Positions 19,752-30,237 of a DNA stretch of 64,000 nucleotides are shown here, in pieces. The first letter of the stretch is position 1. The number at the start of each line of letters is the position of its first letter. Source of the stretch: an uncultured Halieaceae bacterium (GTDB lineage Bacteria > Pseudomonadota > Gammaproteobacteria > Pseudomonadales > Halieaceae). The DNA lies in contig CAJXCR010000001.1 of NCBI GenBank assembly GCA_913051825.1, forward strand, positions 1 to 64,000. The letters are read 5' to 3'. The notes under the pieces are model-generated. The model worked only from the letters and a program-made list of their open reading frames with translations. It ran no database searches and was not told where the DNA came from. A program made the position numbers and the translations under genes.

Positions 19752-19771
19752 ATATTTTAAGTTTAAAATAT
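19752..19771. promoter_or_regulatory. Palindromic operator copy B upstream of OYE gene, overlapping marR stop
   Basis: ATATTTTAAGTTTAAAATAT perfect 9+2+9 inverted repeat. Confidence 0.75.
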
Positions 19772-20245
19772 TGGATCAGTCAATACAGTGTTTTTAACCT
19801 TTAGCAATAAGTTCATGAGCTGCTTTACATCATCCTGATCCAGTTGCCCAAGCATCTCGATCACCCAGCGCTCGTGTGCTTTCGCTATGGTCTCAAATTC
19901 ATTGCGGCCTTTTTGAGTCAATGTGACTATAAAAGTACGTCGATTATTGGGTACCTGACAGCGATCAATCAGACCCTCATCGACTAACTGAGCAGCAATA
20001 CCAGAAATATTGCCTCCAGAGACCATCATTCTTTTTGAAAGTTCTCCCATAGTAAGGCCATCTGGAGCTCTTTCTAATTGTGAAAGAAAATCAAATCTAG
20101 GTAGTGTCATATCGAAAGAAAGTCTTAACTCATCACGAAGCTTCTTCTCAATGAGACTCGAACAAGTTAACAGTCTAAGCCACAGTTTGAGGCTGTGGTG
20201 GTCAGACTCGACTAGACGTGTTTCATGGTCGGTGACAGAGCTCAT
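19763..20245 (-). CDS. MarR family transcriptional regulator
   Basis: PRFDFLSQLERAPDGLTMGELSKRMMVSGGNISGIAAQLVDEGLIDR winged helix. Confidence 0.92.
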   Translation of the reverse strand: MSSVTDHETRLVESDHHSLKLWLRLLTCSSLIEKKLRDELRLSFDMTLPRFDFLSQLERAPDGLTMGELSKRMMVSGGNISGIAAQLVDEGLIDRCQVPNNRRTFIVTLTQKGRNEFETIAKAHERWVIEMLGQLDQDDVKQLMNLLLKVKNTVLTDPIF

Positions 20246-20273
20246 TTTTTACGTATCATCACTGGTATCTCTA

Positions 20274-20293
20274 ATATTTTAAGCTTAAACTAT
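20274..20293. promoter_or_regulatory. Palindromic operator copy C between marR and abm
   Basis: ATATTTTAAGCTTAAACTAT; two differences from copy B. Confidence 0.6.
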
Positions 20294-20402
20294 TTAATTC
20301 GTGATTCAATGCTGCGGGTAAGCACGATTGCTTAATATTCCTTCAGTATACGATTTGGATGGTGCATAAGCATCATTAATTGATAGATAGCAAGGAAGTC
20401 TG

Positions 20403-22730
20403 ATGAATATTGTTTGCTTGGGTGGAGGTCCTGCTGGCCTTTACTTTGGGATCTCCATGAAACTTAGAGATCCTCAACACACCATTACTGTATATGAGCG
20501 GAATCGTCCGGGGGACACATTTGGTTGGGGAGTTGTTTTTTCTGATCAAACAGTTGATAACCTCATCGCAAATGATCCGGATAGTGGAGAATGGATAAAG
20601 GATGAATTTATCCATTGGGATAAAATTGATTGTTTTCTCAATGGAGAAGTGGAGCGTTCAGATGGTCATGGTTTTATAGGCCTTGGCAGGAAAAGAATGC
20701 TTCAGTTACTTCACAAGCGTTGCGAAGAGCTTGGAGTGAAATTGGTTTTTGAGCATGAGTTTGAAGCCGAAAATCTGACTACGCAGTTCCCGGAAGCAGA
20801 TCTCATTGTCGCAGCAGACGGATTAAATTCTAAGATTAGAAATGCGGATCTTGATATTTTTGAATGCACCGTAGATGTAAGGCCGAATAAGTTTGTTTGG
20901 CTCGGCACCAAGCAAAAATTTGAAGATGCGTTCACCTTTATTTTTGAGGAAACTGAGAAAGGTTGGATTTGGGCGCATTGTTATCAGTTTGATAATGAGA
21001 CATCTACATTCATAGTCGAATGCAATCCCGATGTTTACGATGCCTATGGATTTGAAGAGATGAGCCACGCCGAGAGTGCAGAGACGTGTCGAAAGATTTT
21101 TGAAAATTATCTAGGTGGAAATAATTTATTAAGTAATTCTGAACATGTCAGGGGCTCTGCCTGGATAAATTTTCCATTTGTGCTGTGTCGGAACTGGGTA
21201 AAAGATGATCGTATTGTTTTGATAGGAGATGCGGCTCACACGGCTCACTTTTCCATAGGGTCTGGTACCAAACTCGGATTAGAGGACGCGATTTCTCTTG
21301 CGGATCATCTCCATAATTCCCCCTCTGTTCCCGCTGCTTTGAAGGCGTACCAATCAGAACGTGAGATCGATGCGTTGCGACTTCAAAATGCCGCTCGAAA
21401 TGCCATGATTTGGTTTGAAAATGTTCCCCGCTATGCACACGCGTTTGATTTGAAACAATTTAACTATTCGATGCTTACTCGGAGTCAACGTGTTAGTCAT
21501 GAAAATCTAAGGTTAAGAGATAAAACTTGGTTGGAGGGAATGGAAAAGCATTTGGCGAGTAAAGCTTTTGAAGTTCCCCCGGAAAAACCTGTTCCTCCAA
21601 TGTTTCTCCCTTTTAAGCTGGGTAATTTGGTTTTAATCAATCGAGTGGTGGTTTCGCCTATGTCCATGTACAGCGCCAAAGATGGTGTTCCCGATGATTG
21701 GCATCTGGTTCATTACGGCTCTCTTGCGAAGGGCGGCGCGGGACTTGTGTTCACAGAGATGACGGATGTCTCGCCTGAAGGACGTATCACACCAGGCTGC
21801 ACAGGTATTTGGAACGATGCACAAGAAGCCGCATGGAAGCGAATCTCAGATTTTATTCACGAGCATACCGAAGCAAAATTTGCACTTCAGTTAGGACATG
21901 CAGGTCCAAAAGGTGCCACGAAAGAACCTTGGAATTGGGATCCCAAGATACTTGATGAGCCCCTTAGTTCAGATGAGGAATGGCCATTATTGTCAGCTAG
22001 TGACATTCCCTTCGATAGTCATATGCAGATTCCTCAAGAAATGACTCCAGATCAGATGATGGAGATCAAAGAGCAATTTGTCGAATCAACAAGGCGTGCT
22101 GATAGGGCTGGCTTTGATCTTCTTGAATTTCATGCAGCACACGGTTACTTAATCTCTGCTTTCATCACACCGGTTCTAAATCAACGAAAGGATGAGTACG
22201 GCGGTTCTCTTGAAAATCGATTAAGGTATCCCTTAGAGGTTTTTAAGGCTATGCGTGCTGTCTGGACTGAATCAAAACCCATGTCGGTGCGAATCTCGGC
22301 ACACGACTGGATGGGTGAGGACGGGAATACCGAAGAAGATGGAGTGCTGATAGCAAAGGCCTTTATAGATGCCGGTGCCGACATTGTAGATGTGTCGAGT
22401 GGACAGATTTCACATCAAGCCAAGCCGGTTACCGGCAGAATGTTCCAAACACCACTGTCAGACAGAATCCGCAACGAAAGCGAGGTTGCCACCATGGCGG
22501 TTGGAAACATCTACGAAATTGATCATGTCAATAGCATAGTGGCAGCAGGCCGGGCTGATCTCGTATGTCTCGCGCGGCCACATTTAGCCGACCCAAATTG
22601 GACACTTCGATCTGCCGCAGAGCAGGCTTATAGTGGAGAGGGAGTGGCGGAACAACATCAATATTTTCTAGGGTATCGGCAGTTGGAAATCAATCATCAA
22701 AGAAAAGTGGCTATGGATAGTTCAAATTGA
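20403..22730 (+). CDS. 2-aminobenzoyl-CoA monooxygenase/reductase (or salicylyl-CoA 5-hydroxylase/oxidoreductase) fusion
   Basis: N-terminal FAD monooxygenase ([35 protein letters not shown]) fused to an OYE domain ([36 protein letters not shown]). Confidence 0.88.
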   Translation: MNIVCLGGGPAGLYFGISMKLRDPQHTITVYERNRPGDTFGWGVVFSDQTVDNLIANDPDSGEWIKDEFIHWDKIDCFLNGEVERSDGHGFIGLGRKRMLQLLHKRCEELGVKLVFEHEFEAENLTTQFPEADLIVAADGLNSKIRNADLDIFECTVDVRPNKFVWLGTKQKFEDAFTFIFEETEKGWIWAHCYQFDNETSTFIVECNPDVYDAYGFEEMSHAESAETCRKIFENYLGGNNLLSNSEHVRGSAWINFPFVLCRNWVKDDRIVLIGDAAHTAHFSIGSGTKLGLEDAISLADHLHNSPSVPAALKAYQSEREIDALRLQNAARNAMIWFENVPRYAHAFDLKQFNYSMLTRSQRVSHENLRLRDKTWLEGMEKHLASKAFEVPPEKPVPPMFLPFKLGNLVLINRVVVSPMSMYSAKDGVPDDWHLVHYGSLAKGGAGLVFTEMTDVSPEGRITPGCTGIWNDAQEAAWKRISDFIHEHTEAKFALQLGHAGPKGATKEPWNWDPKILDEPLSSDEEWPLLSASDIPFDSHMQIPQEMTPDQMMEIKEQFVESTRRADRAGFDLLEFHAAHGYLISAFITPVLNQRKDEYGGSLENRLRYPLEVFKAMRAVWTESKPMSVRISAHDWMGEDGNTEEDGVLIAKAFIDAGADIVDVSSGQISHQAKPVTGRMFQTPLSDRIRNESEVATMAVGNIYEIDHVNSIVAAGRADLVCLARPHLADPNWTLRSAAEQAYSGEGVAEQHQYFLGYRQLEINHQRKVAMDSSN

Positions 22731-23479
22731 AACATGCAGTAGTGACGGGTTCAGGAAGTGGCATAGGTGCGTCAATTGCTGTCGCACTTGCCGAAAATCA
22801 TTATTGCGTCAGTTTGATGGGGCGCAGAGAAGAGGCGCTTGTTAAGACCGCGGGCATTATCGATTCTGAGGATACAGAATGTTTAGTGGTAGATGTCACG
22901 AATGAGCAAAGCGTGACCGCCGGTTTTTCTAGGGCAAAAGAGCGATTTGGAAAGGTAGATGTGTTGGTTAATAATGCGGGCGTTGCGCCGACCGCACCTT
23001 TCCACAAATTAAAAACTAAGATCTGGCAAAATGTATTAGACACAAATTTAAATGGCGTCTTTTTCTGCACGTCACAAGTTATCGATGATATGAGATCATC
23101 TTCTGGAACCATTATTAATATCGCCAGTACCGCATCACTCACAGGATACGCATACGTGTCGGCGTACTGTGCTGCTAAGCATGGTGTTTTGGGTCTTACT
23201 CGATCGCTTGCATTAGAAACCGCGAAACTTGATATTACCGTTAACGCAATCTGTCCTGGCTACACCGAAACCGATATGATTCGTGAAGGTATCGCTCGGA
23301 TAGTGGAAAAGACGGATCGAACCGAGACAGAAGCCTTGGCTGAATTCACCAAGAACAATCCTCAGGGGAGGCTTATTCAACCTGAGGAAATAGCAGAGAC
23401 TGTTTTGTGGTTGTGTTCATCTAAAGCACGCTCTATTACCGGACAAGCAATATCAATTAGCGGCGGAGAAACGACTTAA
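22727..23479 (+). CDS. SDR family oxidoreductase (3-hydroxyacyl-CoA dehydrogenase-like)
   Basis: [19 protein letters not shown] motifs; overlaps the preceding stop. Confidence 0.9.
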   Translation: MKHAVVTGSGSGIGASIAVALAENHYCVSLMGRREEALVKTAGIIDSEDTECLVVDVTNEQSVTAGFSRAKERFGKVDVLVNNAGVAPTAPFHKLKTKIWQNVLDTNLNGVFFCTSQVIDDMRSSSGTIINIASTASLTGYAYVSAYCAAKHGVLGLTRSLALETAKLDITVNAICPGYTETDMIREGIARIVEKTDRTETEALAEFTKNNPQGRLIQPEEIAETVLWLCSSKARSITGQAISISGGETT

Positions 23480-24291
23480 TGCAAACAACTAAGATGACAA
23501 CCTATCAAGCAACGCATTTTTTATGGGATGTAGAAGGATCCGTGGCTACGATCACGATGAATCGACCGGAGCGGAAAAATCCGCTCACCTTTGAATCCTA
23601 TGCTGAACTTCGGGATTTATTTAGACAACTTGTCTATGCGGAGGATATTGATGTCGTTATCTTCCGTGGTGCGGGTGGAAACTTCTGTTCCGGAGGTGAT
23701 GTGCACGAGATAATTGGCCCATTGACGAAAATGAGTATGAAAGAGCTAATGGCATTTACTCGAATGACCGGAGATTTGGTAAAGGCGATGCGTGCGTGTC
23801 GGCAACCGGTGATCAGTGCTGTTGAAGGAGTCTGCGCCGGTGCTGGAGCAATCATTGCGATGAGTAGTGATCTTCGTTATGCGAGCTCAGACGCAAAGGT
23901 ATCTTTTCTCTTTAATCGAGTAGGTCTGGCAGGTTGTGATATGGGTGCTTGCGCCATCTTGCCTAGAATTATTGGGCAGGGCAGAGCCAGCGAGCTTCTT
24001 TATACCGGACGATCTTTGAAATCAGAGGAAGGAGAGCGCTGGGGCTTCTTTAATCTCGTGAGTGATTCGCCCTATGAAGATGCTTTGAACATGGCCAAGC
24101 GAATTGCAGAGGGACCCACGTTCGCGAATGGAATTACCAAAACCCAATTACAACAAGAATGGAACATGTCCGTCGACCAGGCCATTGAATCTGAGGCGCA
24201 AGCTCAGGCGATTTGTATGCAGACAGAAGATTTTGAGCGCGCATACAAGGCCTTTGTCAATAAACAAACACCGGTTTTCGAGGGAGACTAG
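23479..24291 (+). CDS. Enoyl-CoA hydratase/isomerase
   Basis: [42 protein letters not shown]. Confidence 0.9.
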   Translation: MQTTKMTTYQATHFLWDVEGSVATITMNRPERKNPLTFESYAELRDLFRQLVYAEDIDVVIFRGAGGNFCSGGDVHEIIGPLTKMSMKELMAFTRMTGDLVKAMRACRQPVISAVEGVCAGAGAIIAMSSDLRYASSDAKVSFLFNRVGLAGCDMGACAILPRIIGQGRASELLYTGRSLKSEEGERWGFFNLVSDSPYEDALNMAKRIAEGPTFANGITKTQLQQEWNMSVDQAIESEAQAQAICMQTEDFERAYKAFVNKQTPVFEGD

Positions 24292-24293
24292 AT

Positions 24294-25463
24294 ATGCCGG
24301 ATCGTAGCTTTTTAGAGTGGCCTTTTTTTGATGAAAGCCATAGGGAGCTAGCGGATGCAGTTGATATTTGGGCATCAAAAAATCTAACGCAACTGACTGA
24401 AAATGAGCATCAGGATCTTGATGGGACCTGTAAGCGAATTGTTGCTGAGCTCGGCAATGCTGGCTTTTGTGGTTACGCTGTGCCCAGAAGTGGTGGTGGG
24501 ATTCTCGAAAAACTAGATGTGAGAAGCCTGTGCTTGATTCGAGAAACGTTAGGGCGACATCATGCATTGGCCGATTTTGCGTTCGCGATGCAGGGTTTGG
24601 GTAGTGGTCCGATCTCGCTTTTTGGAACGCCTTCACAACAGGAGCGATATCTACAACCTATTGCGACGGGAAACGCGCTTTCTGCTTTTGCGCTTTCTGA
24701 ACCTGAAGCAGGTTCAGATGTGGCGGCTATGGCAATGTCGGCTGAGCTTGTTGGTGAAGAGTATGTACTTAATGGTGAGAAGACCTGGATTTCTAACGCG
24801 GGAATTGCGGATCGATATACTGTATTTGCAAGAACAGGAGAAGCCCCCGGAGCCAAGGGCATAAGTTGCTTTATAGTTGAATCAGACACACCGGGCTTAG
24901 ATGTGAGCGAACGAATTGATCTTGTGGCGCCGCATCCCTTAGGTACCTTAAGCTTTCAGGATTGCAGGATTCCTAAAGAAAATTTGATAGGAGAATCGGG
25001 TAGAGGATTTGGGATCGCTATGGCGACATTGGATGTCTTTAGGTCTACGGTTGCTGCCGCTGCTTTGGGTATGGCTCGTCGTGCTATGGATGAAACGTTA
25101 GAGCATGTATCTCAACGCAAACTCTTTGGAGGCACATTGTCTGATCTTCAATTAGTGCAGGGCAAATTATCGGATATGGCTGTTGCTGTTGATACTAGCG
25201 CATTGTTGGTATATCGATCCGCTTGGACTAAGGACTGTATTGCAGATAGGGTCACTCGAGAGGCTGCCATGGCAAAACTGCATGCAACTGAATCTGCGCA
25301 GCAAGTTATTGATGCTGCCGTTCAGCTTCATGGAGGAAAAGGCGTTACCCGAGGAAATGTGGTCGAATCTCTCTATCGGGATGTGCGTGCACTGAGAATA
25401 TACGAGGGAGCTTCTGAAGTGCAGCAGACAATTATTGCTCGACAGGCTTTGTCGGGTTTTTAG
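24294..25463 (+). CDS. Acyl-CoA dehydrogenase
   Basis: [49 protein letters not shown]. Confidence 0.93.
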   Translation: MPDRSFLEWPFFDESHRELADAVDIWASKNLTQLTENEHQDLDGTCKRIVAELGNAGFCGYAVPRSGGGILEKLDVRSLCLIRETLGRHHALADFAFAMQGLGSGPISLFGTPSQQERYLQPIATGNALSAFALSEPEAGSDVAAMAMSAELVGEEYVLNGEKTWISNAGIADRYTVFARTGEAPGAKGISCFIVESDTPGLDVSERIDLVAPHPLGTLSFQDCRIPKENLIGESGRGFGIAMATLDVFRSTVAAAALGMARRAMDETLEHVSQRKLFGGTLSDLQLVQGKLSDMAVAVDTSALLVYRSAWTKDCIADRVTREAAMAKLHATESAQQVIDAAVQLHGGKGVTRGNVVESLYRDVRALRIYEGASEVQQTIIARQALSGF

Positions 25464-25466
25464 ACC

Positions 25467-27464
25467 ATGCGAATTGCTATTCTTGGCTTATTGAGTGTTT
25501 GGCTAACACTCGACAGCAGCCAGGCTAGCGATTGGAGCACGCACGGTGCTGGCGATTTTGAGCAGCGCTATTCAACTTTAACTAATATACAAAGGAAAAC
25601 GATTGCTAGTCTCGGGCTTGCTTGGGAGCAGTCTGCACATTCTCATAGGGGCCTTGAAGCCACTCCCATTGTAGTTGACGGAATCATGTATACCACGAGC
25701 ACCTGGTCTCGGGTGATGGCTCTTAACGCTGTCACTGGTCAGGTCTTGTGGACATATGATCCCGATGTTCCCAAATTTTGGGCAAAGCGTTTGTGCTGCG
25801 ACGTGGTAAATCGAGGTGTTGCAGTAAGTGATGGCAATGTTTTTTTTGGCACGCTTGACGGGCGCCTGATTTCACTGGATGCGAAGACGGGGAAACCAAG
25901 ATGGGAAATAGACACACTCATCGATCGGGATATGTGGTATTCGATCACGGGCGCACCAAGGGTGATCAAAGATCTCGTGATTATTGGAAATGGTGGCGCC
26001 GAAATGGGTGTTCGTGGTTACGTGACGGCCTACGAAAAACAGACTGGAAAACAACGGTGGCGATTCTTTACCGTGCCGGCTTCACCCGATGGTCCATTTG
26101 AACACCCGGAGCTAAAAGATGCCGTTCATACCTGGAGCAAGAATGATGTTTGGACTGGCGGAGGTGGAGGTACTGTATGGGATTCGATGGCATACGATCC
26201 GCAGTTGAATCTGCTCTATGTTGGTACAGGTAACGGCTCGCCATGGGCCAGGCACCAGCGTAGTCCTGATGGTGGCGATAATCTTTACTTGGCCTCTATT
26301 CTTGCTTTAGATCCGGATACTGGTCGCCTCGTCTGGCACTATCAGACGGTACCGGGAGACAGTTGGGACTACACGGCTACGCAGCACATGATTCTAGCTG
26401 ACCTATCGATAAATGGCGTCATTAGGAAGGTGCTCATGCAGGCGCCCAAAAATGGATTTTTTTATGTTTTAGATCGTGCCACGGGTGAACTGATATCAGC
26501 CGAGTCTTATGTGTTTACGAACTGGGCGAGTCATATCGATCTGGAGAGTGGGCGTCCTGTCGAGACAGGACTTGCTGACTACAGGTTAGAAGATCGTCTG
26601 GTATTTCCCGCCGCCTCTGGGGCTCATAACTGGCAACCCATGGCATTTAGTCCCGAGACAGGTCTAGTGTATTTTACCGGCAGGGAATCAGGATGGGTTC
26701 ATAGCAACGCGGACGACAAGTGGTTTGCCTTGGGCGCCGAGAATATAGATGAACTAATTGGAGAGCAGAAAATTCCAGAGGAGATCGGTTTTCTTAAAGC
26801 ATGGAACCCGGTGACTCAACAACTTAAGTGGGAGAAGGTTTTGCCCAATGTCTGGAATGGGGGTGTCCTTGCTACTGCCGGAGGTCTCATTTTTTTTGGG
26901 ACTGCCACAGGCAAATTCTTGGCACTTGACGCTGCAGATGGTGCCGAGTTGTTAAGGTTGGATGTAGGGACAGGAATTATTGCTCCACCGATTACTTACT
27001 CGGCAAATGGGGTGCAATATGTCGCGGTGATGGCGGGGTGGGGAGGACCGGCATTTAACACGTTAGCGGGTAACGAAGCTTTGCTTGAATATGAGAATGC
27101 TGGTCGGATACTTGCCTTTAAGTTGAAAGGCGCTGATGTGCCACTTCCGGAAAAAATTGCTCCGCGGGGATCAATACCGGAGCAAGCCGAATTAACAAGT
27201 GACGAGGATATTTTGGAGGAGGGCCGAATTTTATATGTGCGGTTCTGTGGTTCATGTCATGGTGTGTATGGCAGTGAGCCAATGTTGCCAGATCTTAGAC
27301 GGATGTTGCCTCATACTCATGAGCTTTTCGATTCCATCGTGCTCGATGGACTGTATGAAAGCCGTGGAATGGCAAGTTTCGCAGAGGAGCTTGATGAGAA
27401 GGAGGTGTTCTCAATACACGCGTACATAAACCACCTCGCAAATACCACTAGGAAAGCGAACTAA
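25467..27464 (+). CDS. PQQ-dependent quinohemoprotein alcohol dehydrogenase
   Basis: Signal peptide; vicinal Cys CCDVVNRGVAV; GDSWDYTATQHMILADL; heme c motif CGSCH. Confidence 0.9.
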   Translation: MRIAILGLLSVWLTLDSSQASDWSTHGAGDFEQRYSTLTNIQRKTIASLGLAWEQSAHSHRGLEATPIVVDGIMYTTSTWSRVMALNAVTGQVLWTYDPDVPKFWAKRLCCDVVNRGVAVSDGNVFFGTLDGRLISLDAKTGKPRWEIDTLIDRDMWYSITGAPRVIKDLVIIGNGGAEMGVRGYVTAYEKQTGKQRWRFFTVPASPDGPFEHPELKDAVHTWSKNDVWTGGGGGTVWDSMAYDPQLNLLYVGTGNGSPWARHQRSPDGGDNLYLASILALDPDTGRLVWHYQTVPGDSWDYTATQHMILADLSINGVIRKVLMQAPKNGFFYVLDRATGELISAESYVFTNWASHIDLESGRPVETGLADYRLEDRLVFPAASGAHNWQPMAFSPETGLVYFTGRESGWVHSNADDKWFALGAENIDELIGEQKIPEEIGFLKAWNPVTQQLKWEKVLPNVWNGGVLATAGGLIFFGTATGKFLALDAADGAELLRLDVGTGIIAPPITYSANGVQYVAVMAGWGGPAFNTLAGNEALLEYENAGRILAFKLKGADVPLPEKIAPRGSIPEQAELTSDEDILEEGRILYVRFCGSCHGVYGSEPMLPDLRRMLPHTHELFDSIVLDGLYESRGMASFAEELDEKEVFSIHAYINHLANTTRKAN

Positions 27465-27517
27465 AAAACTGTTGTTCAGAGATTGAAAAACAGTGTACAG
27501 CGAGTGAGGTCGGATAG

Positions 27518-28672
27518 TTGTATTTCGATATCGATTATTGGTGGCGTGTCGTGCGTCATGTATGGAGCCTGAGTGAGTGGGATGGGCGCTGGCGCATGCT
27601 GGCTCGTCTGCTTCTGTGGATTCCACTGCGTACACTGTTCCACGGGCTATTTTTCTTGCTCGACTACCTTTTATTTCCGCGGTTGTGTTTTCAGAAAGTT
27701 ATCCAGCCAGTTTTCATAATAGGACATGCTCGCAGCGGCACGACTCTAATGCATCGCTTGATGAGCGCTGATGGTGATCGATTTAGCTATTTCCTCTACT
27801 GGGAAATGTTTTTCCCATCACTGCTGCAGAAGAAAATTATTCGAGGAATGGGTTGGTTAGATTCCAAGATGCTGCGCGGTTTTCTGCACAGAAAATTGCA
27901 GGAATGGGATGACAAAACGTTTGGACCCGTTCGTCACATGCACAACATAAGCTTGTGGAATGCCGAGGAAGATTGCTTCGCCATGGCTGGTGCCTTTGTC
28001 TCCCAGCAGTGGTCGCTGGATATCCCAATGATGGACGTAGTGGACTTTTTCCATCTGGATCAGATGCCGTCCAAACGCCGTCGCTGGTTACACCATTACA
28101 GAGAGTTGGTAAAGCGCCAGCTCCTACTCAATGGTGGGCATAAGACACATCTCTCCAAAAACCCGGTGATGAGTGGCTGGGTGGAAGGATTGATCGAGAT
28201 TTTCCCAGATGCCCGTTTTGTTGTGATGATGAGAGATCCCACCGAGTGCATTCCCAGTTGTTTGAAGCTAGTGCAGTCAAATTGGATGGCAAAAGGCTGG
28301 AATAAAGAAGATTATCAGAATTCCCTTGATATTCTCACGGGTATTTCCTTTGAACACTTTCGGCATCCTCGTGAAGTATTAGCCATTCATTCAACGACAC
28401 CACAGACTGTGGCGGGTTACCGGGAATTAATAAGTGCCCCTAGGGAGACAGTGCATGCAGTGTACGCCGCTCTGGGTATGGAGATACTGTCAATCTATGA
28501 CAGCTGGCTCCGTGCACAAGCTGAACGAGAGAAAAAGCACCACAGCAAGTTTGAATACAGCTTGGGAGAGTTTTTCCTGAGCGCAGAGGAAATTCGCGAC
28601 CAGCTCCCAGAATTTTACGAACTTCATCAATGGGATACGCTGGCTACCAAAGAGGAGACGCCAAATGCCTGA
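27518..28672 (+). CDS. Sulfotransferase family protein
   Basis: FIIGHARSGTTLMHRLMS PAPS 5'-phosphosulfate loop; FVVMMRDPTECIPS. Confidence 0.85.
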   Translation: MYFDIDYWWRVVRHVWSLSEWDGRWRMLARLLLWIPLRTLFHGLFFLLDYLLFPRLCFQKVIQPVFIIGHARSGTTLMHRLMSADGDRFSYFLYWEMFFPSLLQKKIIRGMGWLDSKMLRGFLHRKLQEWDDKTFGPVRHMHNISLWNAEEDCFAMAGAFVSQQWSLDIPMMDVVDFFHLDQMPSKRRRWLHHYRELVKRQLLLNGGHKTHLSKNPVMSGWVEGLIEIFPDARFVVMMRDPTECIPSCLKLVQSNWMAKGWNKEDYQNSLDILTGISFEHFRHPREVLAIHSTTPQTVAGYRELISAPRETVHAVYAALGMEILSIYDSWLRAQAEREKKHHSKFEYSLGEFFLSAEEIRDQLPEFYELHQWDTLATKEETPNA

Positions 28673-30044
28673 TAATGATATCGACGCTATCAAGCGAGAT
28701 TTGCACGATAGTTTTGATCGGATGATCGACAATCTCCAGGCCGCGAGAGATGCTATCGATACACCTGAGCTTTCCCCCGCGCCTGCCACCGAGCGCAATC
28801 TGGCTGAGGGGTATCGCTATGTACTCGGATTCCTGCTGGGAAGCATAGAGCGTGCCCTGTCGGATCCGCTGTACCCGCGATTTCGCCGTGCTATCCAGCC
28901 TACGAATCGCTCTACCATCGATAACAGTGATGCGGTCTACCTCGGTGCAGAGATCGACGGCAATTACAGCTACACCATCAGAGGCAAGGGGCTGGACAGC
29001 CGGCACTGGAGGGGAGAAGCGTCTGCCGCGGGCCTCCGGGCACCGCAGTACGTGATCTTCGAGCTGGCCAGTGGCTATGCCGGCGACTCCGGTGGCTTGC
29101 AGGAGATGATACCTGGCACGCGAATCAATACCAGCACCCTGGATTGCCACGACCTGCAGGTCAACAACGACGGCAGTTTCGAAATCCTGATCGCGCCCGA
29201 AAAGCCCGAGGGTTTTACCGGTAACTTCATGCTGAGCCGTAAGGAGAGTCACGGCAAGGAGTACGTTGGCCGCCATCTTACCTGCAGGGAATTGTTTCAC
29301 GACTGGGCCAATGAAGACATTCTTGATCTGGAGATTTTGCGAAACGGTTGCGAGTACGAGCCAAAGCAGCCTATCGATTCCGCCGGCGCGGTCGCCTTGA
29401 TGGACAAGGTAGGGGAGCTGACTAAAAACCAGGTGCACTTCTGGAATGCCTTTTACACGGTCACTCTGGAGACCTACGGCAAGGTGACCGGCATGCCATC
29501 CATTGGCCATCCCGATCGGCAATTTATGCCCATCAACGATATGAATCCGCCCAATGCACTTGGGCTGGCGACCGGGGGAGGGCAGAGTACAAATATTTAC
29601 TCTGGTGGTGTGTATCAACTGGACCAGGACGAGGCGTTGGTGCTGGAGTGTGAGCTGAATGAGATGCCTAATTTTATGGGATTTCATCTCTCCAATCTCT
29701 GGGGTGAATCACTCGATTTTGAGAGCTATCAGAGTAATCTCAATATGCATATGATGGACCAGGATGCAGATGGTACATACCGCTGGGTTGTTGCACACCG
29801 TGATCCGGGGATGTCGAACTGGGTCGATACAACAGGATTGGATCATGGCTACCTTACTATGCGCTGGTCCTATTCCACTCCGCCGCCGAAAGAGGATTGG
29901 CCTACGCTCAAGGTGCGGAAAGTGGCCTTTGATTCAATCGGCGACGCTTTACAAGACGGTATCCGGCAGGTTAGTACAGCGGAGCGGGCAGAGAATATTC
30001 TTATGCGGCACCGTCACGTGCAGCGTCGCTATCGTCAGTACTGA
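28665..30044 (+). CDS. DUF1214 domain protein
   Basis: 459 aa; overall layout and C-terminal TGLDHGYLTMRWSYS...DWPTLKVRKV resemble the DUF1214 family; overlaps sulfotransferase stop. Confidence 0.65.
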   Translation: MPDNDIDAIKRDLHDSFDRMIDNLQAARDAIDTPELSPAPATERNLAEGYRYVLGFLLGSIERALSDPLYPRFRRAIQPTNRSTIDNSDAVYLGAEIDGNYSYTIRGKGLDSRHWRGEASAAGLRAPQYVIFELASGYAGDSGGLQEMIPGTRINTSTLDCHDLQVNNDGSFEILIAPEKPEGFTGNFMLSRKESHGKEYVGRHLTCRELFHDWANEDILDLEILRNGCEYEPKQPIDSAGAVALMDKVGELTKNQVHFWNAFYTVTLETYGKVTGMPSIGHPDRQFMPINDMNPPNALGLATGGGQSTNIYSGGVYQLDQDEALVLECELNEMPNFMGFHLSNLWGESLDFESYQSNLNMHMMDQDADGTYRWVVAHRDPGMSNWVDTTGLDHGYLTMRWSYSTPPPKEDWPTLKVRKVAFDSIGDALQDGIRQVSTAERAENILMRHRHVQRRYRQY

Positions 30045-30237
30045 GGGGGTGGCATCCTGGTATTAATAAAGTTTCTTTTACTGAGTGTATGGAAGTCTGA
30101 GTTTCGGTAGGTGTGGGCTGGATCGAGAATATTAGTGAGGTCATTCTACGACATGACATGTTATTTTATATGATGAGCTGGATTCTTTAGTCTGGTTCAT
30201 TTGAATAACAAAATAGTTTTATAAGGGAGGTGGTCCT

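Noticed and set aside
24148-24636. 162-aa minus-strand ORF across the hydratase/acyl-CoA dehydrogenase junction
   Set aside because: Overlaps two clear genes on the opposite strand and has low-complexity composition
28644-29687. 347-aa minus-strand ORF opposite the DUF1214 gene
   Set aside because: Antisense to a better-supported ORF in a GC-rich stretch where stop codons are rare; no recognisable family motifs
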